DNA of 64,000 nt. Source: Tetrapyrgos nigripes. Its lineage: Eukaryota; Basidiomycota; Agaricomycetes; Agaricales; Campanellaceae. The notes under the pieces were generated by a model that saw only the letters and a program-made list of their open reading frames with translations, was not told the origin of the DNA and did not search any database. The stretch spans positions 930,001 through 994,000 of the forward strand of contig JAACJM010000012.1 of the NCBI GenBank assembly GCA_013368315.1, read 5' to 3'. Below, one piece after another: positions 34,200 through 45,504 of this stretch; position 1 is the stretch's first letter; every line of letters starts with the position of its first letter. The position numbers and the translations under genes were made by a program.

Positions 34200-35680
34200 A
34201 GGTGCGTACTATTCCATAGATTGGGTCATTCGCAAAGATGAAATGCTCTTTAGGTATTTCAGGCCTTTACTTCCAGCTTCACGCTCGTATGAAGCTGCGC
34301 CAAAATGCCTTTTCAGTTTTTCAGATCTGCTAGGAGTATCTGAGCTGTAGTCATATGCAGCGCTGTTCTTCAACTTCCTCCCTATCTCTCTGGTCCTGTT
34401 GACCAACGCGTTCAGTAATCAAGCAGTTCATATCGCACCTGAAGCCTTCAACGCTTCCTCTGCAGAGTTTGAAGACTAGATTAATGTTCGGGAAGCTGCT
34501 TTCCCTGATGGCATCACTGCAGTCGGTTCGTACAGTTCAATTCGCCATGGATTGCCTTGACTCACCGTTATCAGCTCGACGGAGCGACTGTGTCGAGCAC
34601 CAATGGTGACGAACCCTTTGTCGCAGTTGACGCGAGCGCTGAGAGTACAGGGGCTTGGGAACTCATCAGAATGGTGAGCGTTACCTGCTCAAATGATATT
34701 GTGATGCGTTCTAACCTCTGTTTCGTGTCGTTCTCCAGTTACCAATATTTGGGAAGTTGGAATTACATTTTGCGTAACAATCCCTTCCTCTTAATGACTC
34801 GGTCAGTCTCAAAGTCCAGCGTGTAAACGAGGCTAAGTCTGATACAAATCACGTTGGTTTCCTTTCTTTCTTGGGTTTATACATCATCTTATACCACTTT
34901 TTCCAACAGCTACCCTACCGATCCCGTACTATTGAGACAAAACCTACCGCATTCACCGACACTGCTTCCTGACGTTCAGGAAATTGGCTCGTCCAAGCTT
35001 CCGATGACCTGCAACAACGCTCTCCGACCCGACAACAACCATCAACAGCAGCAGTCATCGACACTGACGGACCCCAAGAGCTCCTCAACGTCATGCTCGA
35101 TACACTCCCCCTCAGCAATGTAGCTTTCCCAGACAGATTGACCCCTCCTCAAAATCGTCCCGGCTTCTCGAGCGAAACTGCGTTTTCATACTCGAAGATG
35201 GTATCACTGGGATTTTGGTCGTCACCACTTTTACTTTGTTCCGTCTTGCTAACGTACAGGACGATCTAGCGAGAGGACTGCAAGGTTGAAGGATAGCGCC
35301 AGAAATGGTATAACGCGTTCCGATCACTGGCTTCATCGGATTGTAAGTCTTACTACGCAATTCCTCCCGGTGGTCTATCAACCAATTAATTATTTCATTC
35401 ACTTTAGCTCGCCGGTCTCAAGAACACTACGGAACCTTTAGGTCCTTCTCGATACCAAGATACGTGCAGGAACTCTGGCTCAACTTGTGGTCGAAAGCAT
35501 CATCGCAAATAACGCCGATCCTTCTGTATCCTCCCTTTTTAATCCTCGCCATTGGACCAATGAAGACAGTGCTCATATCGCTGCCGATTTTGACTTTATG
35601 GATCCTGCTGTAGAAGAGATGATCAACAGACATGCTGATGCTTTCTTTCAGAGGTATGCTATTGGTTTTCGTTGACTTCT
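34200..35680 (+). pseudogene. Fragments of an unrecognised plus-strand gene (E), copy A
   Basis: Exon-like pieces with several stops and frame changes. They include RYQLDGATVSSTNGDEPFVA, the Ser/Gln-rich DNNHQQQQSSTL, and a good 60-residue block with LAQLVVESIIANNADPSV, FNPRHWTNEDSAHIAADFDF and EEMINRHADAFFQRYA (35487-35670). Splice-like sites remain (GTGAGC near 34673, CTCCAG near 34737). Copy B has the same pieces plus about 500 bp missing here. A THO complex subunit 2 origin is one thought because of the Arg/Asp-rich piece downstream, but I could not establish it. Confidence 0.45.
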
Positions 35681-35999
35681 TGCTATGCGCTGGTATGCGC
35701 AGAACTGCGAGATTTAGCCAAATCTGCGCGTAATATCCCGTTCTTGATCCCAGCCCGGGTAATACACTCCTCCTCCCGATCTGGAATTGGAGTTGTTTAT
35801 CTCACTTTCTTTCAACGATGATTTGGACTTGGGTTTTTTTCAAGTCTTCAGTGCCATCGCCTTCAACGACTTCCCCCCAAAAAATGACATCGTCACATAG
35901 TGTGACAGCTCTCTGAAGAGAACGACGACAATCACTCGAAAGTCGGTGGAAAAACCGTTCTGCATCCAGGATTCCACACTACATATGCCTATGCCACCC

Positions 36000-38330
36000 G
36001 ACTAGTTCCTGAAGTGGCCCGATTTCCAGAAGGTTCTTCGTAAATGACACCGAAAGGTTGCTGCGCTGTGAGTGGTTTTGAATAAACTTACAACATCGAC
36101 ATTAAGCTCGTTATAGGCTTTTACAGAGTGTATCCAGACAGAGTTCATGCATGTGTACAACGCGATCATTGTGCTGAAAGCAATGTTGCCCGTGTTTCCC
36201 CGCTGACAGTGGTCCACAGCTCAACAAGGCGAAGGATCGGTTCCTTGAGACTGAAGAACTCAAAATCCTAGGCAAGGCGTGAGTCCTAGTCACACTTTTC
36301 GTACTCGACGCCTAGCTCATGCTTGATTGGAAAGTTATTCTTCCGCGTTGAAAAAGCACGAGAGATTCTGGGCTTCCCAAAGTTCCCACTAAGGTAATTC
36401 TTCACATTCATCTTACTATGTCTTGCATCACTGATTATTTGTTATTTGTTTAGCCAAACGGAATGCCATTCACAAAACCTACTGCTTTCGTACCCGATAA
36501 GCCCAGAGCGGCTGTACTGCCAGTTGGACCGAATGCTCAGACCAATGCTAATCCAGCCAGTGAACGTGGAACACCTTAGCCTTCTACGCCTTCTGCTCCT
36601 CGTGCCCAGCTTGCTACTGCTGCTCAACCGCTTATCCCTGATAAACTTGTAGTGAGTAATGCAGCTGTATCAAGAAACTCATCCATGGATAGGTATGGTT
36701 TGTATTGCCTGTCCTTGGTTTTCTGTCTTTGTAACCTGTGTTGTAGCATACCCCGTCCACCAGTGGTCAAGAGAGTTAGACAAGATGCTAACAGCATGCC
36801 AGCGTCGTCTGGACCTTCCACCGAGTCCAAGCCGGCAGAAAGCAAACCACACCGAGTCAAACGCAGTCTACCCAGGAATCGAGGGAGACCGTAAAGCGAT
36901 CCATGAATCGTTCTGACAAGGAGTCTCGAAGTCAGAATGTTTCGGCTGCACCTTCCCTCGGCCTCGTTCCCCTTCACCGCAGACTCGTCCTGACACACGC
37001 AATCACAGTGTAAACAGTCGTCCAAGCAGTGGTCGAACACGCTCCGACCATACGACTGGTGACAATGCAGCTGAAGACAAGCGTGAATCTCGGAATGATT
37101 CTCGTGATGCACCGATTTGCCGCAACGGTTTGACTCATACACACAGCGAGCGTGGTGCCAGAGAACGAGATGGCGACCATGGCAAGCACCGTGACCGTCG
37201 AGACGGGGAAAGAGATAGGGACAGGGACAGGGATCATGAAAAAGATTGTGAGAGGGACAGAGATAGAGATAGAGACCGTCACGGTGATCGCCATAGAAGA
37301 GATGAAACCGATGGGGATCGTGGAAGTAGGAAAGAACGAGAAAGCAGGAACCGTGGGCCGTTACAAGGTTCTGGTGGTGATGATAGGACACCACCTTCCC
37401 GCCCTGATCCTTCACAGCATCGGAGTGCAATTGATGAATTTAGGAAATGGAGAAGAGATGCCGATGAGGATGTGAGCAATTCTTTTTCTTTGCGTGTTTC
37501 TGTCATGAAACTCATATTTCTCTATGCGATGCAGTCCAAACGAGGTTCTTCAAAACGCAACTCTCGTAGAGAGCCCAGAAGTGAGGATTGTGCTGGTTGT
37601 CGTGCTGCGGACAAGGATAGGCACGACAGACGGGGCGACACTGAGAGGCAGAGAAGAGAGCGAGACGGTGATGGCGATAATAGAGGTTCAGATAAGGTAG
37701 GTTCTAGGTCCAAAACCTCTGTTTCGCATCTCACAATTCTCATACGCAACAGTCTGGGGAACAGCGTCAAGATGCGCAACCCACAGCGCCCTCTGGCAAA
37801 GTTTCTCCGGCCTCAACGCCTTCTGCCCTGCGGGCAATATGTCTTCTGAGTCTTCGAGAAGTAAGAATGATTCCAGAATCCACACCGCTGGGTCAAAAAC
37901 CATCGCGACAGATTACTTAATCTCGACAATGGCTCTGCCAGTCTTCGTTCTTGCACTCTATAAGCGATAAAGAGATACACCGACAGCCTGAAGCATCGTC
38001 GTATCCTCCTCAAAAAGACGAGTACATCGAACTGACAACCACCAAGTCCGGAGAGTTCTTTGCGACAAGGATAAGCTTGCGGAAGATTATAAAGAGTACC
38101 CGGACAAGTATCAGAGAACGCAGAGTAGTTTGGTGAAAGAAGTAGTAACCATTGCAGGTGAGTCTGTCCCTTTCTCGACCAGAGCAGCGTGAGCTCATCA
38201 AGTCAATACAGCAACGTATACACATGTACTGGAGTCTCTGGACAACATCATTGCACATCTGGACGTTATTCTCAGGTACGTCTTTCTCATCAATGAGGTG
38301 CAAATGCTGTAATAGCATTTCATTTCATTC
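36000..38330 (+). pseudogene. Arg/Asp-rich gene fragment, only in copy A
   Basis: Plus-strand pieces that do not occur in copy B: FFRVEKAREILGFPKFPL (about 36330-36390), a Pro/Ala-rich stretch with FVPDKPRAAVLPVGPN, then a long Arg-Asp-Glu-His tract from 37130 (GERDRDRDRDHEKDCERDRD) followed by FRKWRRDADED and a second basic tract (SKRGSSKRNSRREPRSE) to about 37710. Stops and shifted frames separate the pieces. RD-rich tails of this kind occur in RNA-processing proteins, for example THO2; the identity is tentative. The reverse strand is also open over 800 bp here because of the repeat-like composition. Confidence 0.45.
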
Positions 38331-38479
38331 TTACTTTACAGCTTAGCCCACGTCTCTGCGAACGCACCGGAACCCTATGTCACGCCCATAGTTGTAAGCT
38401 GGGACGTAGTGAGTAGCAATATTTCACCTTGTCCAGGTAACATGGTCCCCGTTAATATATCCACTTAGGAACTTCAACA

Positions 38480-39000
38480 TACAATGACTTTGATCTGGCA
38501 TAGGGCCGGGCTATTTCAGAGGGAGAAAGTCAAACATTTCTGTTCCGCTGACCTGACCATGACTGCACTCGTCTGTAGGCACATCGCATTCAGTCTCTTC
38601 GCCACTTATTTCCCTGAGCTCACCGCTCTTGATCAACAAAGCAAACATGTCAAGAATCTTCATGTCGTTGCTCGTGCATGGGATAAGTCTGATGGACAAG
38701 CGAGTGAAATTACTTTGTTGTATAAGGTGGATCTTGGTAGGTGGTTTATTTTTCGTCTTTCGATAACGAATGGCTCTGCCAGGAATATCCGATCAGAGCT
38801 TTGGTATATACGTTGCTAAACGAATTTCCCTGAAAGTGTCGTTAAGGTAAAGTAGCGTTCATGGCCTCGCAGAGCACCCTGGTAATGACGACGACGACGT
38901 TGTCATGCATGATGATAGGGATACAGAGGCTCAATTGGATGAGCTCGAGGCTTTGGTAGAGAGTTACCGTCCGAGGATTGAGGGTCACTGTCAGTGATTG
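38480..39000 (+). pseudogene. 3' fragment of an unrecognised gene (tail block), copy A
   Basis: Pieces read [40 protein letters not shown], and after a frame change HPGNDDDDVVMHDDRDTEAQ, EALVESYRPRIEGHCQ and a stop at about 38998. Copy B keeps the second half (54180-54510). The acidic end and stop look like a genuine C-terminus. Family not recognised. It may belong to the same original gene as the pieces upstream. Confidence 0.45.
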
Positions 39001-39273
39001 CAGTTTCTCTTTAGACAATCCGAGTGCATTCCCTTACTTTGTTGATGGTCTTGTCAATGTTCTTTTACACACTCTGTAGTTATAACACTTGTCCAATATA
39101 TATGCACATGTAACTGCCTAGAGTACTGTATCTTGTAGATATCCCGAATTAATGTACAAATACACATAAGTCGCTGACTGAAGATGGTACTCTGAACGGG
39201 CTGAAATAGGCAAGGATTTGGTCAATGTATGTTTCTACTACCAAGGTTGAGCATGAGTCTCCCGGTGCACCGC
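39001..39273. other. AT-rich intergenic stretch between tail block and gene f, copy A
   Basis: Conserved in copy B (54511-54748). It contains what should be the 3' flanks of two convergent genes. No gene seen. Confidence 0.4.
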
Positions 39274-41890
39274 TCATGTACATGTGAGGACAGAAGACAC
39301 GAAGTACGTTTTCCCGGCGTCCCGCTGCAACTTATCTACGCTTAGCCAACCAATCTCCCGGGGTCCAAGTGTACGGATACGGGGATCTCGGATAGGGAAT
39401 GGACCAGGAATATCAGCCAGGATTTTCTGAGTCTTCCCGCCACGCCGAGTGGGTTTTTTGTTGGTGCGTGGGGCAGGGCCAGAAGATCGATTCCGCTCGG
39501 GTGTCGCTTGGGACTGAGTTGACATTGGTTGTGAATGAAGTGGACGTTTCGAAGAGCTGGAGGGGTGTGAGGGGAATAGATGAAGACGAGGATAACTGGC
39601 GGGCCATCGGTAGACCACCAATTGTTATCGTCATCGGTGTACATCTGATTGGGAAATTCGTTGGAACCAAGGAGACGAATTTGCATGCCATGGCTTTCCG
39701 TAGTCTGCAGACGATAATGGGCTTGTACAAACCATGCGGCTTCAGTCGAGTCTTTGACCTTGAAAAAGAACTCGACTGCCCCGAAAGATGTACACATGAA
39801 TGATTTGTCCGATACGGACAATAAACAATGGGTATGCGTTGAAGAGCTTGTCTAAATGGCACCAGAGAGACATGAGTAAGAAGTAGTTGAGTTTAGAGAG
39901 AAGAGAAAGGAGAAGAAGGTTAGGTCTCTGTCAAGACGACGAAAGAGTAAGAAAGACTCACCTTCAATATCGCCCTCTCCTCCGCACCTGAAATATTCTC
40001 AAACTCGTAGGCCGCCTGAACGCAGAGGAACACTGCAGGTAACTCGGTAAGGACCATACAGACGAGTTGACCGCCCATGAAAGCAGCGATACGTGATTGA
40101 GGTGGGATAGCGGAGAGTGAACGACCGATGATGCCGCGTTGGTTATTGAGGAGAAAGGAGAACGAGGTGGTGCGTTGGCCGGATTCGATTTGCGTTTAAG
40201 AGCTTGTCTAAATGGCACCAGAGAGACATGAGTAAGAAGTAGTTGAGTTTAGAGAGAAGAGAAAGGAGAAGAAGGTTAGGTCTCTGTCAAGACGACGAAA
40301 GAGTAAGAAAGACTCACCTTCAATATCGCCCTCTCCTCCGCACCTGAAATATTCTCAAACTCGTAGGCCGCCTGAACGCAGAGGAACACTGCAGGTAACT
40401 CGGTAAGGACCATATAGACGAGTTGACCACCCATGAAAGCAGCGATACGTGATTGAGGTGAGATAGCGGAGAGGGAACGACCGATGATGCCGCGTTGGTT
40501 ATTGAGGAGAAAGGAGAACGAAGTGGTGCGTTGGCCGGATTCGATTTTTTCGCGACAGTCGATGAGGGCGAATTTCCAGTAGAGGAGTTGCCAGGAGAAG
40601 TCTGAGGGGATATTATGAGCGATTGAGAAGAGAAGCGAAGGAAAGAAGGAAAGAAGACTTACAGATACCACCACTGACGCGTGTAAAGGATTTAGATGAG
40701 GCAATTTTTTGAATGCAAGGAATCTCTCTTCTGTGTTTGGGTAAAAGTTTCTGTACCATCAACAACCTCAATCAGCCTGTGTCAAAAAAGAGTCGAGGGA
40801 AAAATCGACCCACCTAATCACCGTAAACACAAAAGGGCAGGTACACATGTATAAAGAGTCGTAACCTTATTGGTATCATGAAACACCAGACTATTCCTCC
40901 AAGTAATCACAGCACTCGCCAAACTGCCATGGCTCAAACAAGAACACGCAACGAATAAAGCTCGTAAGGCAGGGGAGATCCAGAGGTATATGAAACTGAG
41001 GATAGTGACGTAGAAGCACGGAGGTCGAAGAGGAAGTAGTACCAAACGCGTTTTTTTGTAGATGTAGGTGCGCAGGGAAGGAGATAGAGGGCTTGGAGTT
41101 AGGCTATGTGAGCCCATCTGCAGAGGGAGAGGTTAGTGATCCCGTCTCAATCACTAAAGGAAAGCTCAAGACACGTACTGGTACAACACCGACATGAAAC
41201 CAAAAAAAGGAAACCTTTTCCCTAGTCTGGACGACTTTGACTGAGTGCCAAGCACGAGTTGGACAGTTTAGATATTCGTGCTGTGACCTATGTCGCAATA
41301 AGAGACATGGTTAGCATTCCCAGTTCGAGCAACGAGCACAGAACCCAACCCACGTTAATCTTAAACCCCTTAAACTCCCTATCAGAATTCTCCGCCAACA
41401 AACCCCCCGAATCGAAAAGTTCTTCATCGAATGCGGGGAATCCTTGACCGAAATATCCTTCCATTTTAGATTTTCTAATGTCTTGATATTGAGGTTGTCC
41501 GCACGCATCTTTGTAATGAGTTTGTCTCTCTCTTGCATAGCTCATCCGCGCGGTGTTGAGTTGACGTTGGAAGAGGTAAGTGATTTGGGAGTCAAAGTAG
41601 GTTTCGAAGGTGTCTGTGTGTGCAAAGTGTAAAGGGTATGAGGTGATGGGTGAAGTGTAAAGGAATGAGAGAACAAAGGTAACACACACACCTAAAGGCG
41701 TAAACCCACTCGACAAATCTATAAATTCATCCCGTCTAAAGCGTTCGAAGCCAAAGGGGCTTTTCCTTCTGCTATTTCCTTTCGTACTCGTACTCGTGTT
41801 TGAAGCCGTGGTTGTAGCCCAAGTCGTAGTGGCATTCCGCATAAAAGCACTTGTGGTATTAGCAGTTGCGCGGCGTTTTCGAGGAGCCAT
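39274..41890 (-). CDS. Intron-rich multi-pass membrane protein of unknown family (f), copy A, with an internal exon duplication
   Basis: The start at 41890 gives a Thr/Ala/Asn-rich N-terminus (MAPRKRRATANTTSAF). Exons then give DTFETYFDSQITYLFQRQLN and QYQDIRKSKMEGYFGQGF, a first hydrophobic span (VGWVLCSLLELGMLTMSLI), FYVTILSFIYLWISPALRAL, SVSLLSFFPSLLFSIA, and RIAAFMGGQLVYMVLTELPA continuing to the FENISGAEERAIL block. After the last introns follow EAAWFVQAHYRLQTTES with NNWWSTDGPPVI and a basic tail (RTNKKPTRRGGKTQKI). Membrane spans and a soluble tail are clear, but I do not recognise the family. A 356-bp direct repeat at 39845-40547 duplicates one exon with its intron and probably breaks the gene. 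Confidence 0.5.
39845..40547. repeat. 356-bp direct tandem duplication inside gene f, copy A
   Basis: The sequence beginning AGCTTGTCTAAATGGCACC at 39845 recurs at 40201 and continues to near GCCGGATTCGATTT in both copies. The copies differ at only a handful of bases. Copy B has a single version (about 55362-55707). Confidence 0.93.
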
Positions 41891-42059
41891 GTCTGTTGTG
41901 CTAGGAAAGCCGCAAGACTAGTGCTTGGAGTGGTCGCTATTGTTGTAGCCGTAGTCCTGGTTGTAATGTGAAGACTCGTGAATTACGACACCAAGATCTT
42001 CATAGCCGCGTCCTACATAACACTGAGCCTCTGCAAAGAGAAGAGAGGGTAGAGGGTTT

Positions 42060-42545
42060 CGCCGAAAGCCGAGGGCGTTACTGCTACTGGGACAAGGGGG
42101 GGTTGGACATAGTCATAGTATAGTGGTCGGAGTGGGATAAAATCTTTTGGTATCTCGGTCGCAAAGCAACGATGTTCAACCCGAGACCCATGTTGAGAGC
42201 ACTTGCATTTTGGGAAGTGGGTTCGTCGAAGAGGGAGGTGGGGATCATGTTTTCTGCTCCGAGGTTTTTATTTTTGTTCTCAGTCAAGACAGAGTTGAGG
42301 TGTGTATGAAACGAGGGTGGAGGGGATGATTCGAGGGGTTGTTAGACGCAGAGACGCCAGAGGCAGGAACGGAGGGGATTTTGGTGTAAGTACAGGTGTA
42401 GGCGACGCGTTTCTTCCTCGAGAGGTGGGGGAGGTGGTTTCGACGACGGAGAGGCCTTCTAGTTCCGTGTCTACAAAAAGGATTAGTAAAAGTAGTAAGA
42501 GAAAGTAGACTCCACACCCTTGACCTCTGAGGTGGCAAAAAGTTG
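42060..42545 (-). pseudogene. Truncated mS42-like piece at the end of copy A
   Basis: Minus-strand text NMIPTSLFDEPTSQNASALN, MGLGL and SRSDHYTM-like residues matches the central linker of the mS42-like gene (32507-33958). It lacks the C-terminal SOD fold and most of the N-terminus. A matching piece closes copy B at 57215-57780. Confidence 0.65.
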
Positions 42546-42609
42546 GCAATGGGCATCTTAAACGCTTGACGATCAGGTGAACATTGGAGAGACAAACGCG
42601 GCTGGAAGG

Positions 42610-42950
42610 ACATTCTGTCCCGCTCTTCTCAGTGTCCCTGCTTGACTGATAATTTCCGTTCAGATTATGGATGTTCTCAACAAAACCATGGCATTCGTGC
42701 CCTGCTTAACCACCAAATATCTGCTCCTGAACTATGAAGACGTGCTCAGGGACCTTGCTCGCGTTATTGCTCAATCTTACGACTCGGAATATCATCTCCA
42801 TCTTGACATTTCACAAACGTTCAAGAACTTGAGAGATGGGCTAGTTTCTGCTATGTACGTACTACTCTGGATTTCCCAGAATTCTACTGAAGCTTCGTCT
42901 TCAGGACTGTATGTCTGCGCGTTGACCGAACGGATGAATAACCACTGACA
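42610..42950 (+). pseudogene. 5' fragment of the unrecognised gene E at the A/B junction
   Basis: NEDVLRDLAR-like text (here YEDVLRDLARVIAQSYDSEY and HLHLDISQTFKNLRDGLV) matches 51120-51370 in copy B. It breaks off about 42950, where the membrane-protein remnant of copy B begins, so this is a junction. Confidence 0.6.
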
Positions 42951-44300
42951 TATTTGACTTTGACCTTGGGATTGGGAATGGGGTTGATCTCGTCCGGTCC
43001 GATGTCGATGTCTTGATGTTGCTCCGAGTCTTCTGGGCTTGCGCAACTTGGCAGGATGAGAACTGGAGTCGGAGTTGGACTCATCCTGTTCTGACGCGAG
43101 GCGTTTCCTTTTGCTTGGTCGTGAACCCGGTACCGTGACGATGAGCGAGGATTCCAGAGAAAGAGAAGGGGTAGACGTGAGGGTGGATATGTCTTTCGTC
43201 TTAAACTTAGCCTAGGCCTCGAGACAGTACCTCTTAACAAACTCGACCAATTTCTGGTTCAGATCTGACCGATTACATCCCGGAAAGACGTTGGCGAAAG
43301 CGCAAAGATCATGGACGGCTTGAGAGAGTCGGGCAAGAGTGAGGTCATGATTACTCTCTCCGAGTCCGTCAACCCTCAGGCTGCCACTGGGTCTACGAAC
43401 ACCGAGCAGAAAACCGAGGAAGATGGGGGTAGATCATTGCGAGGGGGGTAACTAGAGTAGTGCGTAGAGGTCAGACAAAAAGAAAAAGGAAAAATCACAA
43501 TTCTCGAACGTCAAACTCACCTTGCCAAATTCAGAAGAAACAAATGGTTTCCTCAGCTCTTCATCCTTTGTCAATTCAACGAGAAGAAAGTCTTCAAAAT
43601 ATCCCTTCGAAACTCGTCTGGTACTTCAGGCCCATTCGGGAGCAGCGTGCTTGGTTCCTGTGCCTATGCCTTACTGCTAGTCCTCCCCACCCCCACCCTC
43701 ATCCCCTCCCAAGTGGGCCATGGCCACCTCGAAATAATACCCCCCGCGCAAAAATCCTAAAGCCTTTCCTCTCGACTTCTCCCACTTCAATTCTGCACGC
43801 GCCAGAGTCTGCGGAGGTAATGTGTCGATTGAGGATGTGGGGTGTGTTGGTGACTTGGAAGATTTCGGCTTGGAATGCGCTGCGAGTGACGTGAGTAAGA
43901 AGTAGGTGAGTTTAGAGGGAAAAGAAAAGAGAAGAAGCTGCGACGAATGTGTGAGAAAGACGAGCATCTTATTCCTGAACGCGTGGTAGTGGTATTAAGT
44001 ACTAGACTGTAGACAATCAAAAAGTGTATGTATGTCAGTAGTACTAAAGCCGCTATAACAAGAATCAGATAGTAGGTCATATCGTAAAACATCGTATCGT
44101 TTGCATTGATTGAAGGCTGGTTGTAATTTGAAAGTAAGTAGATGCAGAGGCTGATAGACTACCATGTTTGGATGCATAGTGGACTTGTTTCAAGGGCAGA
44201 TCCCATCGTTTATACAAGTCAAAAAAGTCCATTACTGTCCCGTCAACGAGTCCGATGCCTTCAACGACAAGAGGAACTTGAGAGGAACGTCGCAAGAGTA
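42950..44300 (-). pseudogene. Membrane-protein gene remnant X, copy B
   Basis: Same blocks as 26520-27970, at high identity from about 43000 on. It keeps about 90 bp that copy A has lost near 44175-44270, encoding VVEGIGLVDGTVMDFFDLYK and RWDLPLKQ, which suggests that copy A carries a deletion here. Frames remain broken. Confidence 0.45.
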
Positions 44301-45504
44301 AGGTTGAATTAGATAAGCAGCGTCATCGTCATTTTGTCCTCCAAGTCTCTCTCTCATATCCCTGTTCGAAAAGCCTGTCCTATCCCAATTACCCCTTTCA
44401 GACTAAAGCCACCTTTCAAGATTATCGCAACGCTTCTCAATTCTGTCCAGTTGATAACTCGGAGGGCATTCAATCAAAATCAACCTCGTTTTTCCGCGTT
44501 TTCTTCAAGGTGGCGTTATTTTCAGTACTTGGCGTCAAGACATGCTATGTCGGTTTGCCCTTTGAGCCACGTTGAGACACATTCAGAGTGACCTGCGGAT
44601 TATGATCGTTGGTGAGTATTGCAAGGGTTCAACTTCAACGCCGTGCATCCTAGACCCACTGTCAAGACTTCATGCCAAGTTTGACCTATATTTATCTATC
44701 TTATTATTAGGATGCGTGTCGAACTCCGCTGGTGGTCGACTCGTCGTGGACCTTCAGGGCTTGAGCAAGGCCGTGTTATTATGGGCTAGGACAATTGTTC
44801 AAGAGAGGATAACGATATTGCCTATATCCAGAACAGCCGTTGGGCAGAAACCTATCAGCTTGTCGCGAGGAACTGGGATGTCGGGATCTAGAATGCTGAG
44901 GGTTCATGGACGGTAATGCCAGAGATGCAGATGGACGATTTTTGGACGAGGTTTAGGATAGAGCGAAGAGTTGGAGATTGGCTGGACGCGTGACATCGAG
45001 AACTGAGAGATCGTGAGTTTGCTTTCATCTTATCCTGCCGTAGCTAATCTGAATCATTTTTCTAGTACAGTGTGCATTACCCGTGGTGACGCCGAATCGG
45101 TTATATATTGTTATACTTGAAGTCAAAATGTACTTGCCCTCAGTGCAAGGTCAATGCAAGGTTTTAATTTCATTGTTTGCTTGCGCCCTCCAGCGCCTAA
45201 GTATTTTACACATCGTCCTCGTCCTCGTGTCTGTCCCTTGCTCAATATCCCTTTCCCTATTGAAGCCCGGTCTGGCAGTGCCTCTTCTCGTATTTGCTGG
45301 CTGCTTCCAGAAGGCGACAACTATGGACATCAGGACCCGCACTACGACCAATCCAAGGGAAGAGGTCCCATCCAATCTGTCAAAAGAGGCGTCTAATGGA
45401 AGCGCTGGCCAAATTAAGAACATCATGCGGCACATGGAACGTGTTGGTCAAACGAGCTTCTCGTTCTCGTCAATACAAACGTCCTCTTGTCCACTACTAT
45501 CACC
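44300..45504. other. Conserved spacer upstream of the DUF6535 gene, copy B
   Basis: Counterpart of 27970-29076, with several small indels and substitutions near 45120-45400. No gene supported. Confidence 0.4.

Larger units (their letters stand above)
26520..42950. repeat. Amplified segment, copy A (about 16.4 kb)
   Basis: First of three direct copies of a gene-bearing segment. Equivalent points in copies A and B lie about 16.43 kb apart (for example 30069 and 46499, 30621 and 47053). Content in order: membrane-protein remnant (-), conserved spacer, DUF6535-ankyrin gene (+), mS42-like gene (-), element R, unknown gene fragments (+), an Arg/Asp-rich fragment found only in A, a second membrane-protein gene (-) and a truncated mS42-like piece (-). 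Confidence 0.9.

Noticed and set aside
36624..37430. Minus-strand frame of 268 codons rich in His, Cys and Asp
   Set aside because: Antisense of the Arg/Asp-rich tract, where codon bias toward CGN/GAY/AGR keeps the other strand free of stops.
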